A stretch of 14,810 nucleotides of DNA from positions 1 to 14,810 of the forward strand of contig CAKZUM010000038.1 of the NCBI GenBank assembly GCA_937921525.1. The letters are read 5' to 3'. Shown piece by piece: positions 1 through 7,132 of this stretch (the first letter of the stretch is position 1; every line of letters starts with the position of its first letter). Under the pieces are notes generated by a model. That model made no database searches, was not told the origin of the DNA, and worked only from the letters and a program-made list of their open reading frames with translations. Both the position numbers and the translations under genes were made by a program. The stretch comes from an uncultured Saprospiraceae bacterium (GTDB lineage Bacteria > Bacteroidota > Bacteroidia > Chitinophagales > Saprospiraceae).

Positions 1-884
1 ATATCACTGCTCAACAAACAATTGCTCAAAAACTAGGTTATTCCCCTGATGCAAAGTTATTGATTATTCATGCAGATGATATTGGTGTAACGCATTCTGA
101 AAATAAAGCGACTATTTTGGCGATGAAGTTGGGCATGGTTAATTCTGGCAGTATTATGATGCCTTGCCCTTGGGTTGGAGAGATAGCAGCGTTTGCGAAG
201 GAACGTCCAGACGCAGACCTAGGCCTACACCTAACGCTGACTAGCGAATGGGAATGGATGAAATGGGGACCTGTAGCTTCTAAAGATCAAGTGCCTAGTT
301 TAGTCAATGAACTAGGATTTTTCTATGATAATTGTCAAACGTTTGGACAAAAAGCAAAACCAGTTGAAGTAGAAATCGAGTTGCGGGCGCAGATCGAAAA
401 AGCATTTGCTATGGGAATCAATCCGACCCATTTTGATACCCACATGGGCTGTTTAGTATTTAACTCTCCAGAGGTGTTCGAGGTATATTTGAAATTAGGC
501 AGAGAATATAAAATCCCTGTAATGGTTGATCGCTTTTTTCTAAAAGCATCTTCTCAAGCTTTTAGAGATAAGATGAAACCCGGAGATGTGATTGTTGAAA
601 AAACCTATACTGCCGAGCCAAAAGATTTTGAAACAGGTATGGCTGCTTATTATGAAGATGTCTTGACTAACCTTACGACAGGCATTCAAGTTTTATTAAT
701 ACACCTTGCATTTGATGATGCAGAAATGCAAGCCTTATCTGTTAATCATCCTATGTGGGGAGCGGCTTGGCGACAAGCGGATTTTGATTTCTTTACTAGT
801 GATAAATGTCGTCAATTGTTAGAAGAAAATAATGTTCAATTGTTAACTTGGCGGGAACTGCAGAAAGCGGCTTATGGGAAATAA
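1..884 (+). CDS. YdjC/ChbG-family carbohydrate deacetylase, 5'-truncated by window edge
   Basis: Probable metal-dependent deacetylase of the YdjC/ChbG family, whose members remove acetyl groups from N-acetylated oligosaccharides. The reading frame is open from base 3, and residues before the TTG at 60 (…GYSPDAKLLIIHADD) look like the normal N-terminus of the family, so the true start lies upstream of the window and the TTG is not the start. The metal-site motif HADDIG is encoded at 69-86. Further likely metal or catalytic histidines are in LGLHLTL (His codon 228-230) and THFDTHMG (His codons 429-431 and 441-443). The C-terminus (WRQADFDFF … LLTWRELQ) is complete and family-like. No signal peptide can be judged because the 5' end is missing. 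No neighbour here shares an obvious pathway, so the substrate is unknown. Family assignment is firm; substrate specificity is not. Confidence 0.88.
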   Translation, partial: ITAQQTIAQKLGYSPDAKLLIIHADDIGVTHSENKATILAMKLGMVNSGSIMMPCPWVGEIAAFAKERPDADLGLHLTLTSEWEWMKWGPVASKDQVPSLVNELGFFYDNCQTFGQKAKPVEVEIELRAQIEKAFAMGINPTHFDTHMGCLVFNSPEVFEVYLKLGREYKIPVMVDRFFLKASSQAFRDKMKPGDVIVEKTYTAEPKDFETGMAAYYEDVLTNLTTGIQVLLIHLAFDDAEMQALSVNHPMWGAAWRQADFDFFTSDKCRQLLEENNVQLLTWRELQKAAYGK

Positions 885-902
885 AGAACACATGAGATTT
901 TT

Positions 903-958
903 TTTTCACCACATAGGTACATAGATCACATAGTTTCATGCAACACTATGTGGTAAAA
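903..958. repeat. Hairpin with internal CACATAG repeats, possible terminator or dispersed repeat
   Basis: ACCACATAG at 908-916 pairs perfectly with CTATGTGGT at 946-954. A bulged C at 907 is followed by T-A pairs between 903-906 and 955-958. The loop side carries a second CACATAG (927-933) and a TACATAG (918-924), so the element is a short direct-repeat cluster closed by an inverted copy. It follows the deacetylase stop by about 20 bp. It could act as a bidirectional terminator, since there are T-runs before it and A-runs after it, or be a dispersed repeat. Function is inferred from position only. Confidence 0.5.
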
Positions 959-968
959 ATATTACGTT

Positions 969-976
969 TAGTTTTG
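969..976 (+). promoter_or_regulatory. Candidate Bacteroidota -7 element (TAGTTTTG)
   Basis: TAGTTTTG matches the Bacteroidota -7 consensus TAnnTTTG and lies 25 nt before the ATG of the thioesterase gene, a sensible leader length. I do not see a convincing TTTG -33 box at the usual distance upstream, so this is only a candidate. Confidence 0.3.
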
Positions 977-1001
977 TCCAAGTATTTATAATTAAAAATC
1001 T

Positions 1002-1409
1002 ATGAAAAAGGCACTAACTTATAAAGGCGCTGTGATGACCTGGGAATGTGATTCCAATCGACATATGAACGTCATGTATTACGTCAATAAATTTGAACAT
1101 GCAGGTAGGAACACGAGTGTAGAATTGGGCTTGACCGATATAGTCGGGAAAAATAATATCGGTATAGTCGTGGTGGAACAACAAATAAAATATTTACGAG
1201 AGGTGTTGGAAGATGACCTAATCTATATAGAATCTACACTAGTAGATATTGGAAACAAAGCCTTCACTATATTGCATGAAATGTATAACACCAAATCAAA
1301 AGAACTAGTGAGTACGATGAAAATAGCAGCTGTTTTGTTCGATAAGGTAGGTAGAAAGGCTTTGCCTTTTCCTAAAGAAAAGAAGATTTCTTTGGGTTTT
1401 ATTGAGTAG
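1002..1409 (+). CDS. Hotdog-fold acyl-CoA thioesterase (4HBT/YbgC-like)
   Basis: A 135-residue single-domain protein, the usual length for the 4HBT/YbgC group of cytoplasmic acyl-CoA thioesterases, which hydrolyse acyl-CoA to free acid and CoA. The N-terminal signature WECDSNRHMNVMYYVNKFEHA fits the family pattern in which an Asp (here D17) acts in catalysis and an H-x-N-x-x-Y segment begins the long hotdog helix (H21, N23, Y26/Y27). The following beta-rich part (GIVVVEQQIKYLREV … DLIYIES) is also typical. The ATG is well placed, with stops upstream and a candidate -7 box 25 nt before it. It lies 100 bp upstream of modA on the same strand, but weak hairpins separate them, so an operon is not clear. 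The natural substrate cannot be read from sequence. Confidence 0.85.
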   Translation: MKKALTYKGAVMTWECDSNRHMNVMYYVNKFEHAGRNTSVELGLTDIVGKNNIGIVVVEQQIKYLREVLEDDLIYIESTLVDIGNKAFTILHEMYNTKSKELVSTMKIAAVLFDKVGRKALPFPKEKKISLGFIE

Positions 1410-1416
1410 GGAAATC

Positions 1417-1467
1417 CCTCGGATTTTATGCGAGGTTATTTAAGTTCAACCACTTTGTTGTTGGTTG
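1417..1467. other. Two small hairpins between thioesterase gene and modA
   Basis: CCTCG (1417-1421) pairs with CGAGG (1431-1435) and is followed by TTATTT. CAACCA (1447-1452) pairs with TGGTTG (1462-1467). Both stems are short. They may weakly terminate the upstream transcript or structure the modA leader. I do not recognise a molybdenum-cofactor riboswitch fold in this 100-bp gap, which looks too small to hold one. Confidence 0.25.
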
Positions 1468-1509
1468 TGAAGAAATTTATTTATGAGCACTTTGTTCAAG
1501 AAAAATTAA

Positions 1510-2259
1510 GTGAGAAAATACCTAATTTTACTAAGTATTATCGTCAGCATTTTTGTAAGTAATTGTAATGATAATATTTCCCAACCACTTTTAATTGCCA
1601 CTGCAGCGAATATGCAATTTGCTGTTCCCCCACTCCTAAAAGCCTTTACAGAAACAACCGGTATTCCTTGTGAAGCCATCATTAGCTCTTCTGGAAAATT
1701 GACCGCTCAAATAAAAAGTGGCGCACCTTACGATGTATTCTTGTCAGCAGACATGAAGTATCCCGAAGCCTTATATCAAGAAGGGTTGACCTTAAACGCT
1801 CCAAAAATATATACCTACGGAACCTTGGTATTATGGAGTACTTCCATACCTAATACGCTCAACTTAGAGGTATTATCCTCCCCATCTATTCAACATATTG
1901 CGTTAGCTAATCCCAAAACAGCTCCTTATGGAAAGTCAGCAATGGAAGTCCTTCAAGGTTTAAATATTTTACCTACTATAAAAGATAAATTAGTTTTTGG
2001 AGAAAGCATCGCACAAACCAATCAATTCATTACGTCTCAGGTGGCGGAGATTGGGTTTACCGCAAAATCGGTTGTTGTATCTTCCAATATAAAAGAGCAA
2101 GGGCAATGGATTTCCATAGATACTACCTTGTATACACCTATCGAACAAGGAATTGTGGTAATAAAAAATACTCCGAATAAACAGCAGGAGGCACAGCAAT
2201 TCTACGATTTTATTTTGTCAAAAAAAGGACAAGTAATTTTAGAAGAATATGGGTACTAG
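1510..2259 (+). CDS. modA: Molybdate ABC transporter substrate-binding lipoprotein ModA
   Basis: Periplasmic-side receptor that captures molybdate (possibly tungstate) and delivers it to ModB. The 249-residue product has a hydrophobic leader ending in VSNC, so C19 is the likely lipidated cysteine and the protein is probably membrane-anchored. Family motifs follow: LLIATAANMQFAVPPLLKAF at about 27-46, ISSSGKLTAQI at 58-68 (the serine-rich oxyanion-binding loop), GAPYDVFLSAD at 71-81, and PKTAPYGKSAMEVL further on. The start is GTG at 1510: an in-frame TAA lies immediately before it, and the first in-frame ATG, at about 1612, would remove the leader and first strand. Downstream modB and modC are on the same strand with almost no spacing, so this is the first gene of a modABC operon. 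ModA is confident; molybdate over tungstate is by family only. Confidence 0.92.
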   Translation: MRKYLILLSIIVSIFVSNCNDNISQPLLIATAANMQFAVPPLLKAFTETTGIPCEAIISSSGKLTAQIKSGAPYDVFLSADMKYPEALYQEGLTLNAPKIYTYGTLVLWSTSIPNTLNLEVLSSPSIQHIALANPKTAPYGKSAMEVLQGLNILPTIKDKLVFGESIAQTNQFITSQVAEIGFTAKSVVVSSNIKEQGQWISIDTTLYTPIEQGIVVIKNTPNKQQEAQQFYDFILSKKGQVILEEYGY

Positions 2260-2289
2260 AATTTTGTATATTGCAATAAAATAAAAAGA

Positions 2290-2982
2290 TTGTTAGACTG
2301 GCAACCATTATTCCTTACTTTCAAATTAGCCTTTATTACCACTATGCTGTTACTGGTAGTCTCCTTACCTTTAGCTTATTGGTTAGCCTATACCAAGAGC
2401 AAAGCTAAACCTATCGTAGAAACTTTAGTGAGTATGCCATTAGTCTTACCTCCTACTGTACTAGGATTTTATCTTTTACTGGTATTTAGCCCAAATAGCA
2501 CATTGGGGGCATGGCTAAATGAGCATCTAGGAATACGAATGGTTTTTTCTTTTATGGGTTTAGTAGTCGGGTCTATGATTTATAGTTTGCCCTTTATGGT
2601 ACAGCCTATCCAAGCAGGCTTTGCTAAACTATCGCCTTCCCTACGAGAAGCAGCTTATGTCCTAGGAAAGTCAAAATGGACTACTTTTAGAAAAGTACTA
2701 CTACCCAATATCAACCCTGCTTTATTGACAGGTATTGTCTTGGCATTTGCGCATACGATAGGCGAATTTGGAGTAGTATTGATGATTGGTGGGAATATAC
2801 CGGGCAAAACAAGAGTCGCATCTATAGCGATTTATGATGAGGTAGAATCTATGAATTACGCAGCAGCTAATCAATATTCTTTAATTTTATTTGCTATAAC
2901 TTTCTTAATCTTATTATCCGTTTATCTTCTGAATGGCGGCTATTTTAAATCTTCTCTTTTAAAAAGCCCCAACGATGATTGA
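2290..2982 (+). CDS. modB: Molybdate ABC transporter permease ModB
   Basis: Inner-membrane permease subunit, 230 residues, close to typical ModB length, with about five hydrophobic membrane segments. The cytoplasmic EAA loop that docks to the ATPase is clear at about 115-148 (LREAAYVLGKSKWTTFRKVL and LPNINPALLTG). The segment AHTIGEFGVVLMIGGNIPGKTR (154-175 region) is characteristic of ModB and sulfate-permease relatives. The start is taken as TTG at 2290. There is no in-frame ATG between the modA stop and the first membrane helix, and TTG gives the expected MLDWQPLFLTFKLA N-terminus. modA and modB are in the same frame, 30 nt apart. The modB 3' end overlaps the modC start by 8 nt (2975-2982), indicating translational coupling. 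Confidence 0.92.
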   Translation: MLDWQPLFLTFKLAFITTMLLLVVSLPLAYWLAYTKSKAKPIVETLVSMPLVLPPTVLGFYLLLVFSPNSTLGAWLNEHLGIRMVFSFMGLVVGSMIYSLPFMVQPIQAGFAKLSPSLREAAYVLGKSKWTTFRKVLLPNINPALLTGIVLAFAHTIGEFGVVLMIGGNIPGKTRVASIAIYDEVESMNYAAANQYSLILFAITFLILLSVYLLNGGYFKSSLLKSPNDD

Positions 2983-3838
2983 TATAAACATAGAAAAAGA
3001 ATTGTTGTTTGCTTCTGGGGAAGGACAACTTCAAATTGCCTTCCAGTTAGAACAACGAAAATTCCTCACACTATATGGGGCATCAGGGGCTGGTAAAACT
3101 TCTATTCTAAGAATTCTTGCAGGATTGATGACGCCTGATAAAGGTAAAATAATTATTGATGGAGTAACTTGGTTAGACATTACTAATAAAATAAATCTAG
3201 CTCCACAAAAAAGAAATATTGGTTTCTTATTTCAAGATTATGCCTTGTTCCCAAACATGACTGTTGAAGAAAACCTGCTATTTGCTTTAAACAAAAAGCA
3301 AGCAAAAAATCCTATTAAGGATCTAGTAGAATTAATGGATTTAGGCAATTTACAGCATCGAAAACCTGCTACGCTTTCTGGTGGACAACAACAAAGAGTT
3401 GCCTTGGCACGTGCGCTTGTACAACAACCAAAACTCCTGCTGTTGGACGAGCCTTTGTCGGCTTTAGATGTTTCCATGCGAAATAAACTACAGGCATATC
3501 TTTTGCAAATTCATAGTGCTTACCAACTGACCACAATTTTAGTAAGCCATGATATTCCTGAAATAATGAAAATATCAGAAGAGGTGATAGTTGTGGAGCA
3601 GGGTAAAATTATTACACGAGGAACGCCTTCAAAAATATTCAAGAATCAAACTTCTTTTACATTAAAAGGAACGATCCAAGCGATTCAAAAAGATGTACAG
3701 GCGGTTAAAATAATCGTATTAGTCGGAACAGAAATTATTGAAATACGAGTAGAATCTAGCACTGCCAATAAATTATCAGTCGGTGATATTATTTCTGTTG
3801 AAGTGCTTCATCCGATCATTAGAAATATGGTTCTTTGA
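2975..3838 (+). CDS. modC: Molybdate ABC transporter ATP-binding protein ModC
   Basis: ATPase subunit that powers the ModAB importer. All ABC motifs are present: Walker A GASGAGKTS at 35-43, Q-loop glutamine Q87 in FLFQDYALFPN, signature LSGGQQQR at 134-141, Walker B LLLLDEP at 154-160 with catalytic E159, D-loop SALD, and H-loop H192 in VSHD. After the ATPase core, about 225-287 forms a short beta-rich tail (LKGTIQAI … VGDIISVEVLHPI) like a single Mop/TOBE half-domain. The total of 287 residues is shorter than the roughly 350 of enterobacterial ModC, so the regulatory oxyanion-binding tail is reduced. The ATG at 2975 overlaps the end of modB by 8 nt. It is the last gene of the operon; no strong terminator is visible in the 90 bp that follow. 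Confidence 0.93.
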   Translation: MIDINIEKELLFASGEGQLQIAFQLEQRKFLTLYGASGAGKTSILRILAGLMTPDKGKIIIDGVTWLDITNKINLAPQKRNIGFLFQDYALFPNMTVEENLLFALNKKQAKNPIKDLVELMDLGNLQHRKPATLSGGQQQRVALARALVQQPKLLLLDEPLSALDVSMRNKLQAYLLQIHSAYQLTTILVSHDIPEIMKISEEVIVVEQGKIITRGTPSKIFKNQTSFTLKGTIQAIQKDVQAVKIIVLVGTEIIEIRVESSTANKLSVGDIISVEVLHPIIRNMVL

Positions 3839-3916
3839 GAAAGCTATTAAAAAGCTGTAAGTATTTAAATTGCTCTCCTTGTCGTCTATAATATATTTCA
3901 ATAGTCAAACATTTTT

Positions 3917-3924
3917 TATTTTTG
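3917..3924 (+). promoter_or_regulatory. Candidate Bacteroidota -7 element (TATTTTTG)
   Basis: TATTTTTG fits TAnnTTTG and ends only 4 nt before the ATG at 3929. If used, the mRNA would be leaderless or nearly so. No good TTTG -33 box is seen at standard spacing, so a chance match in a T-rich run is possible. Confidence 0.28.
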
Positions 3925-3928
3925 TAGT

Positions 3929-6355
3929 ATGAAAACGAAAGTACTTTTACTGTGTTATAGTTTACTGGCTGCCGTCAATCTTTCGGCGCAACTACAATTC
4001 CATATTGCCGATAAAGAAACAGGACAGGCGATACCCAATGCTCATGCGTTCTTAATCAATACGACTTATGGAGGTATAAGCGATCTGCAAGGGGCTATTG
4101 AAATAGCAGTACCCGATGGCATCCAAGAAGATTTGTTGATAACGCATATTGCTTATGAGACAATACTACTGGAACATGCCGACTATAGTAAATTAAAAAC
4201 AACTGATACTATATTCGTACTAGGCAATCAACTAGATATGGAAGAAGTGGTTGTAACGGCGAATAGAAGTAATAAATGGAAAAAACGCTATAAAAGATTT
4301 CAAAAGGCTTTTTTAGGAGAAGATAAAATTGCCTCAAAATGCCAGATCAATAATCCAGAGGTTTTACGATTTGAAGAAAAAGATGGACAACTCCAAGCTA
4401 GTGCAATTGATCTACTACAAATAAGCAACAAGCATCTTGGGTATGAAGTTTACTATTTACTTAGGCACCTATTGATCTCAAAAGATGGATCTGTAGAATA
4501 TTTAGGACAAGCACGTTTTGAAGATACGAGTGGAGGGGATAAATCAATACTAAAAAATAGAGAAAAAATATTTTTGCAAAGTCCAAAACATTTTTTTCAA
4601 AATTTGATTGCCAATAATTTAGAAGATGCTGGCTATGAAATGCACATAGCTATTTCAAAAGATAATCAATTCCATGACTTACAGATGCCGAGTCCTGAAA
4701 AATTATTAAAACCACTAACAAACGGAAATTACCAGTTATACTTTCCAGATTTTTTAAAAGTGGTTAATAAAAATGTGAAGACTGCTAAAGATGTCAATAA
4801 ACCAACGGTAAGAGTAGGAGGCCTAGAAAGTCAAAAATTTGGAGGTACTCAAGGAGAGAAAAAAACAGTCGTAGAATTTGCTATTTCTTACCTGTACAAG
4901 TTGACGCCATACCTACTAATTAATTCATTCGGCAATGTGCTCAACACTAAAAAAGTAAAAGAATATGGTTATTGGGCCGATCAAAGAATAGCTCAACAAT
5001 TACCCTTCAACTATGGAGACGACTACACGACTAAGAAGAAAATAATAGCATCAACACCTGCTAGTCCCACAACGAATACACCTACCCAAAAAGAAAAACT
5101 AAAACACTTCACCACCTTAATATATAGTGAAGACCAACGGATTAAAAATGAAACACTACAACTGCTTTCAGATCAATGGGAGAAGAGTTTTATATATCCA
5201 CTAGTAGAAATTATACGCCTTAGTTCAGACCCTTGGCTAGTAAAAAGAGTAACCCTTCTTTTACAAAACAAAACAGGCATTACCCATCAAGATTATTTTG
5301 ATTGGTTGCAATGGTTATGGGAACAAGAGCCAGCATATGAAAGTTATTACGCTGATTTTAAAGGAATAATATATCAGCATATTGATCCAAAATTTAAAAA
5401 ATATTTTACCCAAAGAGATACGACTTCCATTATTCAAATGGATGAAATTGTATGGGGCGGAGTACAACAAGATGGTATTCCCCCACTACGAAATCCCCAG
5501 CTTCTCTCAGCACAAGAGGCCGATTATTTGAATAAACAAGATATTGTTTTTGGTATTTACATCAATGGCCAAGCGCGTGCCTACCCTAAAAGAATATTAG
5601 CTTGGCATGAATTCTTTGTAGACCAAATTGATACGATTACCATTGCAGGGGTATATTGTACATTGTGCGGAACGGTCATAGCCTATGATATGGCAAACCA
5701 CGATTTGGGAACAAGTGGTTTTTTATACAGGTCAAACAAATTAATGTATGACAAAGCTACTCAATCTCTTTGGAGTACGATCGAAGGTACTCCTGTCGTA
5801 GGTCCATTAGTCGGTCAGGGAATTAGCTTAGCTACACATCCTGTCATCACCACCACTTGGGGGGAATGGATGAAGCAACATCCAAATACTAAAGTATTGT
5901 CTTTAGATACTGGCTACGATAGAGATTATGGAGAAGGAGTTGCTTACCAAAGTTATTTCGCCACAGATGACTTAATGTTCCCTGTGCCAAAATCAGATAA
6001 CCGTTTAAATAACAAAGACGAGGTATTCATCGTGCGCGCTTCCAATTACCAAAAAGACCCCCTAGCTATTTCCATCAAATACTTGCGCAAAAAGAATTGG
6101 CATCAAGACCAAATAAACGGAACCTCGATTATAGTATTAAGTGACAAAACAGGTGCTGCTAGAGCTTATGAGGCAGGCGATGTTATTTTTACTTCCTATA
6201 AGAAAAGGCAGCTAAAAGATAAGAACGGGCTATTATGGAACATTACAGAAGACTACTTATCAAACGGTTCTCAGCAATTAAAACGCCTACCAGCACATAA
6301 TATATTTTGGTTTGCTTGGTATAATAGCACCCCAAATACTCGCCTAATAAAATAA
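3929..6355 (+). CDS. Exported carboxypeptidase-like regulatory domain / DUF3179 fusion protein
   Basis: An 808-residue envelope protein of unknown activity. A signal peptide covers 1-20 (cleavage near LSA|Q). A carboxypeptidase-like regulatory beta-sandwich covers about 21-105 and ends in EEVVVTAN (105-112), a motif shared with TonB-linked receptors. About 113-375 is a Bacteroidota-specific region (RFQKAFLGEDKIAS, NNPEVLRFEE, NKHLGYEVYYLL) commonly found behind this sandwich domain. After a Ser/Thr/Pro-rich linker at about 376-392 comes a helical stretch rich in Trp (DWLQWLWEQEP). The DUF3179 domain then covers about 500-800: it starts near MDEIVWGGV (504), carries a Cys pair YCTLCGT (C577, C580), and ends in PAHNIFWFAWY (788-798). 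DUF3179 has no established reaction; related proteins with selenocysteine exist, which makes the Cys pair a plausible redox or metal site. Stand-alone DUF3179 proteins are usually about half this size, so this looks like a gene fusion in one uninterrupted frame. Confidence 0.85.
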   Translation: MKTKVLLLCYSLLAAVNLSAQLQFHIADKETGQAIPNAHAFLINTTYGGISDLQGAIEIAVPDGIQEDLLITHIAYETILLEHADYSKLKTTDTIFVLGNQLDMEEVVVTANRSNKWKKRYKRFQKAFLGEDKIASKCQINNPEVLRFEEKDGQLQASAIDLLQISNKHLGYEVYYLLRHLLISKDGSVEYLGQARFEDTSGGDKSILKNREKIFLQSPKHFFQNLIANNLEDAGYEMHIAISKDNQFHDLQMPSPEKLLKPLTNGNYQLYFPDFLKVVNKNVKTAKDVNKPTVRVGGLESQKFGGTQGEKKTVVEFAISYLYKLTPYLLINSFGNVLNTKKVKEYGYWADQRIAQQLPFNYGDDYTTKKKIIASTPASPTTNTPTQKEKLKHFTTLIYSEDQRIKNETLQLLSDQWEKSFIYPLVEIIRLSSDPWLVKRVTLLLQNKTGITHQDYFDWLQWLWEQEPAYESYYADFKGIIYQHIDPKFKKYFTQRDTTSIIQMDEIVWGGVQQDGIPPLRNPQLLSAQEADYLNKQDIVFGIYINGQARAYPKRILAWHEFFVDQIDTITIAGVYCTLCGTVIAYDMANHDLGTSGFLYRSNKLMYDKATQSLWSTIEGTPVVGPLVGQGISLATHPVITTTWGEWMKQHPNTKVLSLDTGYDRDYGEGVAYQSYFATDDLMFPVPKSDNRLNNKDEVFIVRASNYQKDPLAISIKYLRKKNWHQDQINGTSIIVLSDKTGAARAYEAGDVIFTSYKKRQLKDKNGLLWNITEDYLSNGSQQLKRLPAHNIFWFAWYNSTPNTRLIK

Positions 6356-6376
6356 TTTTTTTGTAGTTTAGTTTTT

Positions 6377-6409
6377 ACGTTTACTAAACCTTAAAGGTTT
6401 AGTAAACGT
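6377..6409. repeat. 33-nt palindromic repeat, copy 1 (terminator-like)
   Basis: A perfect 15-bp stem, ACGTTTACTAAACCT pairing with its reverse complement across a TAA loop. It sits 22 bp after the stop of the DUF3179 gene and is followed by seven T residues at 6416-6422, so it is likely to work as the intrinsic terminator of that gene. The same palindrome occurs at 8089-8121 and 9865-9897, so it is also a dispersed repeat. Confidence 0.8.
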
Positions 6410-6434
6410 GTACTGTTTTTTTGTTATCATTTAG

Positions 6435-6588
6435 TTAGGGCAAACGAAAAATCAAAGTTGTAATATATAATTCATTGAAAAATGTTCGGGTCGATGGTTG
6501 AAGTTTGTAACTTCAACCTAATATCTTGAAAGTTTGTAACTTTCTTCCACTAATACATATTGTAAAAACGACTTTTCGTTCGCCCTAA
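6435..6588. mobile_element. MITE-like element with 19-bp inverted repeats and 8-bp target duplication
   Basis: The ends are TTAGGGCAAACGAAAAATC at 6435-6453 and GACTTTTCGTTCGCCCTAA at 6570-6588. These are inverted repeats identical at 17 of 19 positions, both differences being A/G. The element is flanked on each side by TCATTTAG (6427-6434 and 6589-6596), an exact 8-bp direct repeat that reads as a target-site duplication. The 154-bp interior has no coding capacity. It holds two hairpins with the same TGT loop: a 10-bp stem at 6496-6518 and a 7-bp stem at 6528-6544, both built on AGTTTGTAACT. It ends 16 bp before the DinB gene and may have altered that gene's promoter. An IS family with 8-bp duplications presumably moved it; no transposase is in the window. 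Confidence 0.8.
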
Positions 6589-6604
6589 TCATTTAGTAAA
6601 GAAA

Positions 6605-7078
6605 ATGAAATTAACTACACAAATAGCCAATCAATTTAGAGAAGTATATTTGAATGGAAAATGGATTGCCAACACCAATCTAAAAGAACAATTATCAGAC
6701 TTAAATTGGAGGCAAGCCACCACAAAAGTAAACTCCTTAAATAGCATTGCTACATTGGCATTCCATCTCAATTACTACACAGAAGGTTTAATAAAAGTAT
6801 TGGAAGGTGGGCCGCTCGATATTAAAGATAAGTACAGTTTTGATACGCCACCAATAAAATCTCAAGAAGATTGGAATACCTTAATTGATACCATATGGGC
6901 TAATGCCGAAAAATTTGCAGCCTTGGTAGAGCAAATGCCAGATGAAAAACTATGGGCACCTTTTGTAAAAGAACAATATGGAAATTATTACCGAAATATT
7001 ATTGGTGCTATTGAACATAGTTATTATCATTTCGGTCAAATAGTGATTCTTAAAAAACAGGTTTTAGAATTGTCTTAG
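6605..7078 (+). CDS. DinB-superfamily (DUF1572-like) putative metal-binding protein
   Basis: A 157-residue cytoplasmic protein with the four-helix DinB-like fold. The expected metal triad is visible: H54 in LAFHLNYY at the end of the second helix, and H138 with H142 in EHSYYHFGQI on the last helix. The spacing and short length match DinB/DUF1572 proteins, whose relatives include thiol-dependent S-transferases; the reaction of this one is unknown. N-terminal NQFREVYLNGKWIANTN is typical of the Bacteroidota group. The ATG at 6605 is the natural start. The gene stands alone, lying directly after the MITE-like insertion, whose right flanking repeat ends 8 nt before the ATG. Its promoter is therefore either inside the element or was displaced by it. 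Family assignment is good; function is unassigned. Confidence 0.8.
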   Translation: MKLTTQIANQFREVYLNGKWIANTNLKEQLSDLNWRQATTKVNSLNSIATLAFHLNYYTEGLIKVLEGGPLDIKDKYSFDTPPIKSQEDWNTLIDTIWANAEKFAALVEQMPDEKLWAPFVKEQYGNYYRNIIGAIEHSYYHFGQIVILKKQVLELS

Positions 7079-7132
7079 AAATAGGTTATCTTAGTTACAA
7101 ACCATAGCCGTCAGGTTAAGAGACGGACTATT

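Noticed and set aside
60..62. TTG at 60 as the start of the deacetylase
   Set aside because: The frame is open to the left edge, and the residues before it continue the family N-terminus, so the gene is cut by the window.
1410..1509. Molybdenum-cofactor riboswitch before modA
   Set aside because: Only two short hairpins in 100 bp; the region looks too small and simple for that riboswitch, and I cannot recognise its conserved core.
2257..2289. Possible ModA-ModB fusion by read-through of the modA TAG, because both are in the same frame
   Set aside because: ModA ends at a normal family C-terminus and ModB has a normal N-terminus. Nothing supports programmed read-through.
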